Shown piece by piece: positions 1 through 7,071 of a DNA stretch of 24,750 bases. The notes beneath the pieces are model-generated. The model did not search any database. It saw only the letters and a list, made by a program, of their open reading frames with translations, and was not told the DNA's origin. Each line of letters opens with the position of its first letter. Within the stretch, counting starts at the first letter, position 1. The DNA comes from CAYYHA01 sp964471535 (GTDB lineage Bacteria > Myxococcota > Myxococcia > SLRQ01), in assembly GCA_964471535.1 (NCBI GenBank), contig CAYYHA010000041.1, positions 1 to 24,750 on the forward strand, read 5' to 3'. The translations under genes were made by a program, and so were the position numbers.

Positions 1-2
1 TG

Positions 3-143
3 GCCGGCGCCCTGGTCTCGCGTCTGTTCGGCATCGTGGTCGACGGCGCGGTGCCACGGCAGTGGCTCCTGGTCGCCGTGGAGACCGGAGTGATGACCCT
101 GGCTGCGCTGTGGCTGTGGCGGGCCGGCGCGGCCGGCGGCTGA
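3..143 (+). CDS. C-terminal end of a small membrane protein, DUF4345-like (5' end outside window)
   Basis: An open frame runs in from the left edge to a TGA at 141-143 and gives 46 residues. It has a hydrophobic stretch (LFGIVVDG, then WLLVAVETGVMTLAALWLW) and ends in RAGAAGG. The pattern of a short helix, a VDG turn, a Trp-containing helix with an internal Glu and a terminal Trp-rich helix resembles the C-terminus of DUF4345-type four-helix membrane proteins. The family call is from memory of the pattern and is tentative; that it is the tail of a membrane protein is better supported. The start codon and most of the gene lie outside the window, so its operon context is unknown. Confidence 0.5.
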   Translation, partial: AGALVSRLFGIVVDGAVPRQWLLVAVETGVMTLAALWLWRAGAAGG

Positions 144-303
144 CCGGAACCGTCGCATCCCCTCGATCCGGTTGGCCTGCCCGGTGACGCGCCCGCGGCC
201 ATCCGGCGAGCGATGCGTGGCCGCCCGTACCGGTGGCAGCACACATCGTTGGAGAACACACCTGCCTCCCTCCCGTGCCCGTGCCCCCGCTCCGCGCCCT
301 CAC

Positions 304-495
304 TCAGGCAGCGAAATCGGGCACGAGCACCGGCGGTCGGCCCATCCCGGGGGCGTGGAGCGCCTCGAAGACCCGTCGGATCTCGTGCAGCGGGTACCGT
401 GCCACCGCCTCCACCCGCGAGGTGGGCGGCCGCGGGCGCCAAGCCGGGTCCACCGGCACCCGATCGAGGGGGTCGGACCCCCCGGCCGGGGCGAT
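304..495 (-). pseudogene. Possible C-terminal remnant of a zinc-type alcohol dehydrogenase/oxidoreductase
   Basis: Read on the minus strand to a TGA at 304-306, this gives about 63 residues, including PLDRVPVDPAWRPRPPTSRV and then ARYPLHEIRRVFEALHAPGM. The codons strongly prefer G/C at the third position, as real genes here do. The Y-P-L-x-E-I-x-x-x-F-E-A-L-H run followed by R-P-x-V-L-V resembles the last helix and strand of medium-chain (zinc-type) dehydrogenases. No plausible upstream catalytic or cofactor domain is present: further upstream the frame runs antisense into the HD-GYP gene. It could be a decayed gene end, a small real protein starting at an ATG near 564, or a coincidence. The function is not claimed with confidence. 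Confidence 0.3.
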
Positions 496-533
496 CGCCG
501 GCTCTTGACGTCCTCCATCGCCAGGCTGCACCG

Positions 534-550
534 CGGCACGCCCCTTGCTT
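534..550 (+). promoter_or_regulatory. Sigma54-like (-24/-12) promoter match upstream of the HD-GYP gene
   Basis: The sequence cGGCACGccccTTGCTT matches the sigma54 consensus TGGCACG-N4-TTGCW at nearly every position. The GG at 535-536 and the GC at 547-548 are separated by exactly 10 nt. The predicted start of transcription is near 560, only about 3 nt before the ATG at 563, so the mRNA would be almost leaderless. No enhancer-binding regulator gene is visible in the window. Confidence 0.4.
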
Positions 551-562
551 GAGCCTGGCCCC

Positions 563-1624
563 ATGAAGCGCCGCGTCCCCACGGCGATCTTCGTCGATGA
601 CGACGCCACCGTGCTCGCGGCGCTCGCCCGAATCTTCGAAGTCCTGCCGCTGAAGTGCCACTTCTTCCAGAACCCTCGCGAGGCCCTCGATGCGATCGAG
701 ACACTGCGCCCCGACGTCGTGGTCTCCGACCACCGCATGCCCGGCCTGACGGGGGTGGAATTCCTCGAGGCGGTGGCAAAGCGACACCCCCGCTGCCACC
801 GCATCCTCTTGAGCGGTCACACCGACCTCGAGACGGCGCTCGACGCGGTGAACCGCGGTGGCGTCAGCCGCATCGTCTCCAAGCCGTGGGACAACCGCGC
901 CCTGATGGGTCTGGTCTTCCAGGCCGCCGAAGCCGCAGCGCTCGAACGCTTCGCCCGGGAGCGCCTCGACGGCGAGGGGCTCCTCTCCACGGTGCGCACC
1001 CTGGCCGCCGCCATCGAGGCCAAGGACCCCTACACCCGCGGGCACTCGGAGCTGGTGGGCCGATACGCCGCAGCGATCGCACGTGACCTCGGGCTCTCCG
1101 AGCGGGAGGTCGAGGCAGCGCGCCTCGGGGGACTGCTCCACGACTGCGGAAAGGTGGGCGTCCCCGACGAGATCCTCCTGAAGCCGGGGCGGCTCAGCGA
1201 AGAGGAGTACGCGATCATGAAGCGCCACCCGGAAGTGGGCATGCGCATCGTCGCCCCCCTCGAAGCCCTGCCGGAGGAGGCGGCGGACGCCGTGCTCCAC
1301 CACCACGAGCACTACGACGGCAGCGGCTATCCCCACGGCCTCGCCGGCGAATCGATCCACCTCGTGGCTCGCATCGTCCACGTCGCCGATGCCTACGAGG
1401 CCATGACCGCGGCGCGGATCTACCGGGCGCCCCGGACCGTCCACTACGTCCGGGAGGAGTTCGAGCGCTGGGCCGGGCGCCAGTTCGACCCCCAGGTCGT
1501 CCAGAGCGCCACCCGCCTCCTCGAAGCGGGGGTCTTCGATGCGATCCGTGCCGAGGCCCGGGTGCAGCCGCAGCAGGGCTGCCGCGAGCGACGCGAGGAG
1601 TTGGCTGCGTCCCTCGCCTCTTGA
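563..1624 (+). CDS. Response regulator with HD-GYP domain, predicted c-di-GMP phosphodiesterase (RpfG-like)
   Basis: This 353-residue cytoplasmic protein has an N-terminal receiver domain (about 8-125) and a C-terminal HD-GYP domain (about 140-325). The receiver shows the acidic pair in FVDDD, the phosphoacceptor Asp56 in SDHRMPG, LLSGHTD and the Lys in SKPW. The HD-GYP domain has HD at 193-194 in LLHDCGKVGVPDEIL, the metal ligand region RHPEVG, and the complete HHEHYDGSGYP signature at 247-257, so it should be an active phosphodiesterase that lowers c-di-GMP when its receiver is phosphorylated. An in-frame TTG at 545 exists, but ATG 563 places the start directly before the receiver domain. 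No Shine-Dalgarno sequence is evident. No partner kinase is adjacent. It converges on the next gene with 10 nt between stop codons. Confidence 0.93.
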   Translation: MKRRVPTAIFVDDDATVLAALARIFEVLPLKCHFFQNPREALDAIETLRPDVVVSDHRMPGLTGVEFLEAVAKRHPRCHRILLSGHTDLETALDAVNRGGVSRIVSKPWDNRALMGLVFQAAEAAALERFARERLDGEGLLSTVRTLAAAIEAKDPYTRGHSELVGRYAAAIARDLGLSEREVEAARLGGLLHDCGKVGVPDEILLKPGRLSEEEYAIMKRHPEVGMRIVAPLEALPEEAADAVLHHHEHYDGSGYPHGLAGESIHLVARIVHVADAYEAMTAARIYRAPRTVHYVREEFERWAGRQFDPQVVQSATRLLEAGVFDAIRAEARVQPQQGCRERREELAASLAS

Positions 1625-1634
1625 GACGCGCCGC

Positions 1635-2276
1635 CTAGAGGTGCCGCTCGATCGCCCGCAACACGTCGATGCGGTCGACCAGGTTCGTTACATAGTCGAG
1701 GTTGTCCGTCTCGAGGCGGACGACCTCGGAGAGATCGTAGCGGCCGAACCAGTCGTCGTAGAGTTCGTTGAGGCGGCGCAGATAGCGGGTCGGGATATTT
1801 TGCTCCTCCGGGCGTCCCCGCAGGCGGATGCGCTTGCGGATGGTCCGCACGCTGGCGGTGAGCTGAATCATCAGGTCAGGCGGTTTGAGCGCCGCGCTCA
1901 CCACCTGGTAGAGCTCCTGGTAGGTCTGCCAATCCCGCTTGCTGATCTTGCGGCTCAGGTAGAGGTTGCGGGCGAAGATCTCGGCGTCCTCGTAGAGGGT
2001 CCGGTCCTGTACGACGATGCCCGGCTCGGCCTCGAGCTTCCGGTGCAGGCGGAACTTGTGGGTCAGGAAGTACACCTGCGAGTGAAAGGCCCAGGCCTTC
2101 ATGTCGCGGTAGAAGTCCTCGAGGTACGGGTTGTCCTCATGGGGCTCGAAAAAGGGCTTGAGGCCATAGCGGCGGCACAGGAAGGTCACCAGCTCGGTCT
2201 TGCCCGCGCCGATGTTGCCGGCCACCGCGATGAACTTCTGCGGGCCACCGGCCCCGTTGCGCCGTTTCACCGCCAT
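1635..2276 (-). CDS. Deoxynucleoside kinase (dAK/dCK/dGK family)
   Basis: This is a soluble P-loop kinase of 213 residues that would phosphorylate a deoxynucleoside using ATP in the salvage pathway. Visible are the Walker A motif GNIGAGKT near the N-terminus, the family DR(S/T) motif in VVQDRTLYEDAEIFARN, and a lid-like Arg-rich RIRLRGRPEEQNI. Length and motif order fit bacterial deoxyadenosine/deoxyguanosine/deoxycytidine kinases; the base preferred cannot be read from the sequence. The ATG at 2276 is used here. A GTG at 2285 has a better spaced AGGGG 8 nt upstream and would add three residues. It is divergent from the TPR lipoprotein gene, with only about 50-60 nt between them, so the two promoters must be packed together. 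Confidence 0.9.
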   Translation of the reverse strand: MAVKRRNGAGGPQKFIAVAGNIGAGKTELVTFLCRRYGLKPFFEPHEDNPYLEDFYRDMKAWAFHSQVYFLTHKFRLHRKLEAEPGIVVQDRTLYEDAEIFARNLYLSRKISKRDWQTYQELYQVVSAALKPPDLMIQLTASVRTIRKRIRLRGRPEEQNIPTRYLRRLNELYDDWFGRYDLSEVVRLETDNLDYVTNLVDRIDVLRAIERHL

Positions 2277-2335
2277 CGGCCCCACGGGTACCACCCCTTT
2301 TGGGGGCGCGGAAAGTCTGTTAGGGAGCGGCCGTC

Positions 2336-3205
2336 ATGAAGCGCTGCACCGCCTTCCTCCTGGCCCTCGCCGCTCTGGGCGCCGGCTGTCAGGACCCCTC
2401 CCAGCCCGACCAGGCGCGCGGCAACGTCCTGCGCAACCAGGGCCGCTACGAAGAGGCCATCGCCGCCTACCGGGCGGGGCTGGCGAAGAGCCCCGAGCGC
2501 ACGGTTCTGCAGGTCCGCATCGCAGAGACTTACTTCGATGCGGGCCGCCTCGACGAGGCGGAGGCCGCTTGGAAGAAGGCGCTCGAGATGAACCCGGAGG
2601 AGGAGGCCGCGCTCCTGGGCTTGGCGCGAGTGGCCGACCGGCGAGGTGATACGGCGGCCGCTCGCCGATGGTTGGACCGGCTCCTCGAGATCAGCCCGGC
2701 GAACCTCTACGCGCGGATGAGCCGCGGGAACCTGGCCCTCAAGGCCGGCGACGCCGAGGCGGCGGTAGAGGACTACGCCCGGGCCGTGGAGCAGGACGGG
2801 AGCAACCCCAGCGCGCTCTACGGCTACGGCTCGGCCTTGCTCGCCGCCGGTGACCCGAAGAACGCACGCAGCGCCTTCGAACGCCTCGAGCGGATGAACG
2901 GTGACTCGCCCCTCGGCGCCTACGGCCTGGCCCGCCTCGCTGCGGCAGAGGGCAAGCCCGACGAGGCGATGCGGCTCCTCGAGGAGGCGCTGCGCCGGGC
3001 GCGGCAGGCGCGGGTCCGCCTCGACCCCAACGATGTCCTCGGGGACCGCTTCCTGGCACCGCTTCGCGAGCATCCCAGGATGCCGGCGCTCCTCGAAGCC
3101 ATGCAGCGGCATACCGAGGCCATCGACCGGGAGAACGCGCGCGCCGCCCAAGCGCTCGAGGCGAGGCGCCGCGAGGCGGCAAAGGGGAGCGCGAAGACGC
3201 CGTGA
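2336..3205 (+). CDS. TPR-repeat lipoprotein
   Basis: This 289-residue protein begins with a Lys/Arg start, a hydrophobic segment and a Cys at residue 19 in LGAGC, which suggests lipoprotein export; the lipobox is imperfect, with Gly at -3. The rest is a series of tetratricopeptide repeats. The clearest are NQGRYEEAIAAYRAGLAKSP and AGRLDEAEAAWKKALEMNPE, followed by several more until about residue 230, then a charged Ala/Glu/Arg tail. AGGGAG sits 9 nt before the ATG. The end overlaps the next gene by 4 nt (GTGA), implying translational coupling. TPR proteins act as protein-binding scaffolds; the partner is unknown. It starts a four-gene run that continues to 6577. Confidence 0.85.
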   Translation: MKRCTAFLLALAALGAGCQDPSQPDQARGNVLRNQGRYEEAIAAYRAGLAKSPERTVLQVRIAETYFDAGRLDEAEAAWKKALEMNPEEEAALLGLARVADRRGDTAAARRWLDRLLEISPANLYARMSRGNLALKAGDAEAAVEDYARAVEQDGSNPSALYGYGSALLAAGDPKNARSAFERLERMNGDSPLGAYGLARLAAAEGKPDEAMRLLEEALRRARQARVRLDPNDVLGDRFLAPLREHPRMPALLEAMQRHTEAIDRENARAAQALEARRREAAKGSAKTP

Positions 3206-4575
3206 GAGCTGCACTCCTCCTCTCTGTGCCGCTCCTCGCCGTGGGGTGCCTCGGGCGCACGGCCGTACGGCGCGCGGCCGGCCCGGAGCAGTCGGTGGCA
3301 CAGGGACGGGAGGCACTGCGGGATGGGCGCTACCTCGACGCGGCGATGGCATTCGAGCACGCCCTCGAGCTCGACCGCTCGAATCTCGCCGCACACCGCG
3401 GGCTGGCACACGCTTACTTCGAGCTCGGGCGGCTTCCCGAGTTGGAGGATCGGTACCGCAGTGCGCTCGCTCGCGATCCGGACGACCCTTGGGCCAGTTA
3501 CGGGCTCGCCATCGTTCGCTATGCGCGTTCCACGGCCCATGCGAAGGAAGCGCTGCAGCTGCTCGCCCGCGTCGACGCGCTCCACCCCGGTCTGGCGGAC
3601 GTGGCCTACCGCATGGGCCTCATTCATCTGGACGCCGAAGCCTGGCGTCCGGCAGCCGACGCGCTCGGCCGGGCAGTGGCCCTCGACGGCCGGAACGCCA
3701 CGTACCGGGTGGCCTATGCCGTGGCCCTCTACCACCTCGGAGAAAAGGAGCGCGCCATCGATGCGCTGGCGGACCTCCTAGAACTCTCCCCCACCCCGGC
3801 TGAGGTGGAAAAGGCACGGCAGGTGGCAGCGCGCATCACCGACCCGCTCCGCGAGGTACCGGAGAGTGTGAAGGAACGGGTGAAGCGAGGACTCGCTTGG
3901 CTGGAGCAGGCCGACGTTCCCCAGAACGCGATCGACATCCTGCGCGACGTCCTACTGGAGCACCCCGATCTCGCGATCGTCCACAGCTACGTGGGGCTGG
4001 CCTACCAGCGCATCGGCAGCGCAGCCGAAGCATTGACGCACCTTCGGCGTGCGGTGGAGCTGAAGCCAGATCTGCCGCTGGCGCATCTCTACCTCGGAAA
4101 CTTCTACTACGGGCGGGACCGCTTCGAGGAGGCGAAGGAGCACTACGAAGAGGCGCTGCGTCACAACCCGCTTCTCCTCGAGGCGCACGTGCTCCTCGCC
4201 CGCATGGCGATGGAGCACGACGACCGCCCGAGAGCGCTTCGGCACCTGCGTGCTTGGGCGACGTTGGAACCGGAAAACCCCACTCCGCTGCTGGAGCTCG
4301 CCCGTGTGCTCGCCCGATCGGGCGAGCTGGACGGAGCCCAACGGGCGCTCCGCCGCGTCCTTCACCTCGACCCCGACAACCTGGAAGCGCATCTGTCGCT
4401 GGCAACGATCTGGCGGCGGCGGTACGAGCTCGCCCGCGACGAGGCGTCGCGTCGGGCAGCCGCCGCTCAGGTCGAAGCCCACGCGGGCAGGGTGCTCGAG
4501 GCGCAGCCCGACAACGCCGCTGCCGCCCGGCTCATCGACGCGGTCCGTGGGGGCACACCGGCACAGGCGCGCTGA
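3202..4575 (+). CDS. Large TPR-repeat lipoprotein
   Basis: This 457-residue protein starts at a GTG overlapping the previous stop. The N-terminus (RAALLLSVPLLAVGC) is a short signal peptide ending in a Cys, so probably a lipoprotein, though Ala rather than Leu is at -3. About ten TPR units follow, for example GRYLDAAMAFEHALELDRSN, GSAAEALTHLRRAVELKPDL and DRFEEAKEHYEEALRHNPLL. A non-TPR linker near residues 210-235 (REVPESVKERVKRGLAWLEQ) splits an N-terminal and a C-terminal TPR block. It is coupled to another TPR lipoprotein and followed by two membrane or exported beta proteins, suggesting an envelope scaffold. No enzymatic motif is seen. Confidence 0.85.
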   Translation: MRAALLLSVPLLAVGCLGRTAVRRAAGPEQSVAQGREALRDGRYLDAAMAFEHALELDRSNLAAHRGLAHAYFELGRLPELEDRYRSALARDPDDPWASYGLAIVRYARSTAHAKEALQLLARVDALHPGLADVAYRMGLIHLDAEAWRPAADALGRAVALDGRNATYRVAYAVALYHLGEKERAIDALADLLELSPTPAEVEKARQVAARITDPLREVPESVKERVKRGLAWLEQADVPQNAIDILRDVLLEHPDLAIVHSYVGLAYQRIGSAAEALTHLRRAVELKPDLPLAHLYLGNFYYGRDRFEEAKEHYEEALRHNPLLLEAHVLLARMAMEHDDRPRALRHLRAWATLEPENPTPLLELARVLARSGELDGAQRALRRVLHLDPDNLEAHLSLATIWRRRYELARDEASRRAAAAQVEAHAGRVLEAQPDNAAAARLIDAVRGGTPAQAR

Positions 4576-4594
4576 TCGGCCGGCGACCTCCTGT

Positions 4595-4600
4595 TACACT
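4595..4600 (+). promoter_or_regulatory. Possible -10 element for a leaderless transcript
   Basis: TACACT (4 of 6 matches to TATAAT) ends 7 nt before the ATG at 4608, and no Shine-Dalgarno sequence precedes that ATG. The hexamer at the -35 distance (CTGATC) is a poor match. It could drive a leaderless internal transcript, or be chance within the operon. Confidence 0.22.
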
Positions 4601-4607
4601 CGGCGCC

Positions 4608-5063
4608 ATGTCGGACCTGCCCGCGCCGTCCTCTGCAGGGGCCGTCCCTTCGTCCCTGTTCGACCGCCTGCTGGGAAAGGGGCCGATGCGCCGGGTGCGG
4701 ATCGGCGCGCTCGTGCTGTGGCTGCTCCTCTCCTGCGCCTCCGTCGCCGCAGCGGTGCTCCTCGGCGATTCCAACCCGCTCGGGGCGAAGGTGCTCCTCG
4801 TGGACACCGGTATTGGGCAGGCATTCACGATCCAGAATCAGAGCGACGAGATGTGGCACGACGTGGAGTTCCGCATCCCCGGGGGCTATGCGTACCGGCG
4901 TGGGGCCGTGCGGCCCGGGGAACGGGTCACCGTGGAGGTGCAGGCGTTCGAGCGGAGCGGCGGGAACGGACCGAAGCACCCGCCGGCCGACTTCGCCCCC
5001 CCCACGATCACAATCGTGACCCGCGACGCACAATTCACGACCCGGACCCGGGGGCGCCGATGA
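4608..5063 (+). CDS. Small membrane-anchored protein with predicted beta-sandwich domain, function unknown
   Basis: This 151-residue protein has a basic, mostly soluble N-terminus (1-30), one transmembrane segment (about 31-53, IGALVLWLLLSCASVAAAVL) and an extracytoplasmic domain. The domain reads FTIQNQSDEMWHDVEFRIPG, then YRRGAVRPGERVTVEVQAF and PPTITIVTRDAQFTT. This is the pattern of an Ig-like beta sandwich in which a conserved Trp follows an N-x-S turn and a P-G-E turn precedes a V-T-V strand. I do not recognise a named family. It starts 32 nt after the TPR gene and its stop overlaps the next start (ATGA), so it is almost certainly made together with the downstream repeat protein. Confidence 0.75.
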   Translation: MSDLPAPSSAGAVPSSLFDRLLGKGPMRRVRIGALVLWLLLSCASVAAAVLLGDSNPLGAKVLLVDTGIGQAFTIQNQSDEMWHDVEFRIPGGYAYRRGAVRPGERVTVEVQAFERSGGNGPKHPPADFAPPTITIVTRDAQFTTRTRGRR

Positions 5064-6577
5064 CGGCCCAGCGCCGGAGGCTCGGCCTGCTGCTCGCCGT
5101 CGTGGCGGCGGCATACCTNNNNNNNNNNCTCGCGCTACCCGCGCTCGCTGCCGAGCTTCGCGCCGCAGGCCGCATCGACGGCCGCTCTGCCGAATGCCGC
5201 CTCGCACCTGCCTCGAAGCCCGCCCAGGCTGTGCCCGTGTTGGACCTGCCCGAGGGGCGCCACCGGCTGCGAATCGTCTGCGGCACAGCCCGGGATGAAG
5301 CGCGACCTGCCGCCGTGACCGTGCGCGAAGTGGAGGTCCCCGCGAAGGGCGCCCGCCTGACGGTCGATCTCCGCCTCGGCCGGCTCCAGACCTGGATCGA
5401 GGACGAGGGTCGCCGCATCGAGGGCCGCATCGAAGTCCGGCCGCTCGATGCACCCGCCGAGGAGCCCCCCCTCTATCGCCTCCTCCCCTCCTTGGTCACC
5501 CGCATCCCCGCCGGCACGTACCGGCTCCGAGCGGTGCCGGACGACCCCGGGGTCCCTCCGTGGGAGGTCCGTGTCCGGGTGCCCGCCGGCGGCAAGGTGC
5601 TGCGCCGTGGCATCGACGTCTCCGCTGGCGCGGCGCGCATCTCCATCGCCCTCCCCCGCGGAGCGGCCGGCTCCGTCTTCGCCCACCGTCCGGGAGAGGT
5701 CGACCACGTGGCCCGGGCGCCCGCAGGTACGCCCCTTCGGCTCCGGCCCGGTGTCTGGGACCTGCGCGTCGTCCTCGAAGACGCCGCCGACCGGCCGACA
5801 AAGTGGCTGCGAGGCCGGCGCATCGAGCCCTCGCGCACCCTCCAGGCATCGGTGCGCTTCCCCACCGGGCGGCTGAGGGTCACCGTCGTGGGCCTCGCCG
5901 ACGCAGAGCCACCGGCCCTCCACCTGCTCAAGCCCCCCGCTGAGGACTCTTTCGCGATATTCGACCCAGGAGAAGAGGTGCTGCTCTCCCCCGGCACCTA
6001 CCGCCTTCTCGTCGAGGCGGAGGACGGACGCCTTCGGGACGCCGGACAGGTCCGGATCGTCGCGGGGCGAACGACACGACGCCGTCTCGATCTGCGCCCT
6101 GCCAAGCTGCGCGTTGGCCTGCGCGACCCGCTTCCTCAGCTGGCGAGCGTCGCCTACGTGGTGGAGGCCGATACGGGATCGGTGGTGGCCGACGAACGGC
6201 CGCTGCCCGCCGAATTCGAGGTGCCAGCAGGACGGTACGTGGTGCACCTGCGAGTACCCACACGACCGCCCCGCGCCCTGCAGCAGCGAGTCAAGGTGGC
6301 CTTCGGCGAAACGCGCCGGGTCACGATGGAGCTGACGCTCGTGCCTCTGCGGGTCGAAGCTCCGTGGGCGGCGCAGCCCGCTCGGGTCGCAGCGTTTCGT
6401 GCGGGTTCCCGTGCGCCCGCGGGACAGGCCTCTCTAGGCGAGCTCCTCTACTTGGAGCCCGGCCCCTACGACCTTCGCGTGGTCGATGCCACAGGGAAGA
6501 CGGGATGGGCGCTCGGCATCACGTTGCGTAGGGGTCCGCAGGAGACGACGGTCGAGCTGGCACCACCCAAGCATTGA
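5060..6577 (+). CDS. Exported protein with six tandem ~80-residue beta repeats (PEGA/carboxypeptidase-regulatory-like), function unknown
   Basis: This 505-residue protein has a signal peptide (about 1-31, LGLLLAVVAAAY, then LALPALAA before the mature region) interrupted by four unreadable codons caused by ten Ns. The mature part repeats a unit of two short strands, a turn of the type P-x-G-x-Y-x-L-R-V, another pair of strands and an R-x-x-x-x-L ending. The turn motif occurs at residues 63 (LPEGRHRLRI), 149 (IPAGTYRLRA), 228 (LRPGVWDLRV), 309 (LSPGTYRLLV), 388 (VPAGRYVVHL) and 465 (LEPGPYDLRV), a very even period of 77-86. Such modules fold as small beta sandwiches in PEGA and carboxypeptidase-regulatory families. 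No catalytic site is visible. The reading frame is preserved across the gap. The start overlaps the previous stop. Confidence 0.78.
   Translation: MTAQRRRLGLLLAVVAAAYXXXXLALPALAAELRAAGRIDGRSAECRLAPASKPAQAVPVLDLPEGRHRLRIVCGTARDEARPAAVTVREVEVPAKGARLTVDLRLGRLQTWIEDEGRRIEGRIEVRPLDAPAEEPPLYRLLPSLVTRIPAGTYRLRAVPDDPGVPPWEVRVRVPAGGKVLRRGIDVSAGAARISIALPRGAAGSVFAHRPGEVDHVARAPAGTPLRLRPGVWDLRVVLEDAADRPTKWLRGRRIEPSRTLQASVRFPTGRLRVTVVGLADAEPPALHLLKPPAEDSFAIFDPGEEVLLSPGTYRLLVEAEDGRLRDAGQVRIVAGRTTRRRLDLRPAKLRVGLRDPLPQLASVAYVVEADTGSVVADERPLPAEFEVPAGRYVVHLRVPTRPPRALQQRVKVAFGETRRVTMELTLVPLRVEAPWAAQPARVAAFRAGSRAPAGQASLGELLYLEPGPYDLRVVDATGKTGWALGITLRRGPQETTVELAPPKH
5119..5128. other. Assembly gap (ten Ns) inside the signal peptide codons
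   Basis: Ten unresolved bases fall within the N-terminal region of the repeat protein. The frame is open and sensible on both sides, so the true length is probably 10 or differs from it by a multiple of three. Confidence 0.95.
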
Positions 6578-6608
6578 GCGCCACGCTGTCTCTTGGCCCC
6601 CGTCTCGT

Positions 6609-7061
6609 TCAATCCTCAGTGCGGCCCGAGGCAGCATCGTTGCTCTCGCGGAGCTGTCGAATCAGCGCCTTCATCTTCTTGCGCTCGTCGGCTGCGGCGA
6701 GCACCTTCTCCACCTTCTGAAGCACCTCGTCGACGTCTTCGAAGGGCTTCAGGAGATAGCCGCGCGCTCCAAGGTCCATGGCCTCGATGGCCGTCTCCAG
6801 CGAGGCATATGCGGTGATCATGATCGCTTCGGGCCCATCCTCGAAGGAGCGCACATGACGCACGATCTCCATACCCGAGCGGTCGGGCAGATTCTTGTCG
6901 GCGATCACCAGATCGTAGTCTCCCGAATCCAGGCGCTCGATCCCATCGCGGCACGTCTGCACGAAGTCGACTTCGTACCCGGCGCCCCCCAAGAGCTCGC
7001 CGAGCACCACGTTCACCGCTTCTTCGTCGTCCACCACCAGAATCCGCTTCTTCTCCGACAT
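6609..7061 (-). CDS. Single-domain response regulator (receiver only)
   Basis: This 150-residue protein consists of a receiver domain (about 5-122) and a short charged coiled tail (AADERKKMKALIRQLRES) but no DNA-binding or enzymatic output domain. It has the acidic pair in LVVDDEE, phosphoacceptor Asp55 in VIADKNLPDRSG, Thr83 in MITAYAS and Lys105 in LLKPF. The ATG at 7061 has AGGAGG 6 nt upstream, which decides the start. It lies 10 nt after the soluble histidine kinase and is the last gene of the minus-strand signalling cassette. It presumably acts by protein contact or as a phosphorelay intermediate. It converges with the repeat-protein gene, with 31 nt between stops. Confidence 0.92.
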   Translation of the reverse strand: MSEKKRILVVDDEEAVNVVLGELLGGAGYEVDFVQTCRDGIERLDSGDYDLVIADKNLPDRSGMEIVRHVRSFEDGPEAIMITAYASLETAIEAMDLGARGYLLKPFEDVDEVLQKVEKVLAAADERKKMKALIRQLRESNDAASGRTED

Positions 7062-7071
7062 CGAATCCTCC

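Larger units (their letters stand above)
144..562. other. 419-nt stretch without a confident gene
   Basis: This lies between the membrane protein tail and the HD-GYP regulator. Plus-strand open frames here give Arg/Pro/Gly-rich, low-information peptides typical of GC-rich shadows. Two things stand out: a minus-strand segment with good codon use and an oxidoreductase-like end (304-495), and a sigma54-type promoter match (534-550). I see no tRNA, no repeat and no T-tailed terminator hairpin between 144 and 303. Confidence 0.6.

Noticed and set aside
172..552. Plus-strand open frames upstream of the HD-GYP gene
   Set aside because: Low-information Arg/Pro/His-rich peptides, overlapping frames of similar length, no Shine-Dalgarno sequence and no family resemblance.
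2267..3409. Long minus-strand open frame opposite the TPR lipoprotein genes
   Set aside because: Arg/Gly/Pro-rich translation with no domain, whereas the plus strand has TPR repeats and signal peptides.
5135..6247. Long minus-strand open frame opposite the beta-repeat protein
   Set aside because: No domain or start context; the plus-strand frame has a signal peptide and six regular repeats.
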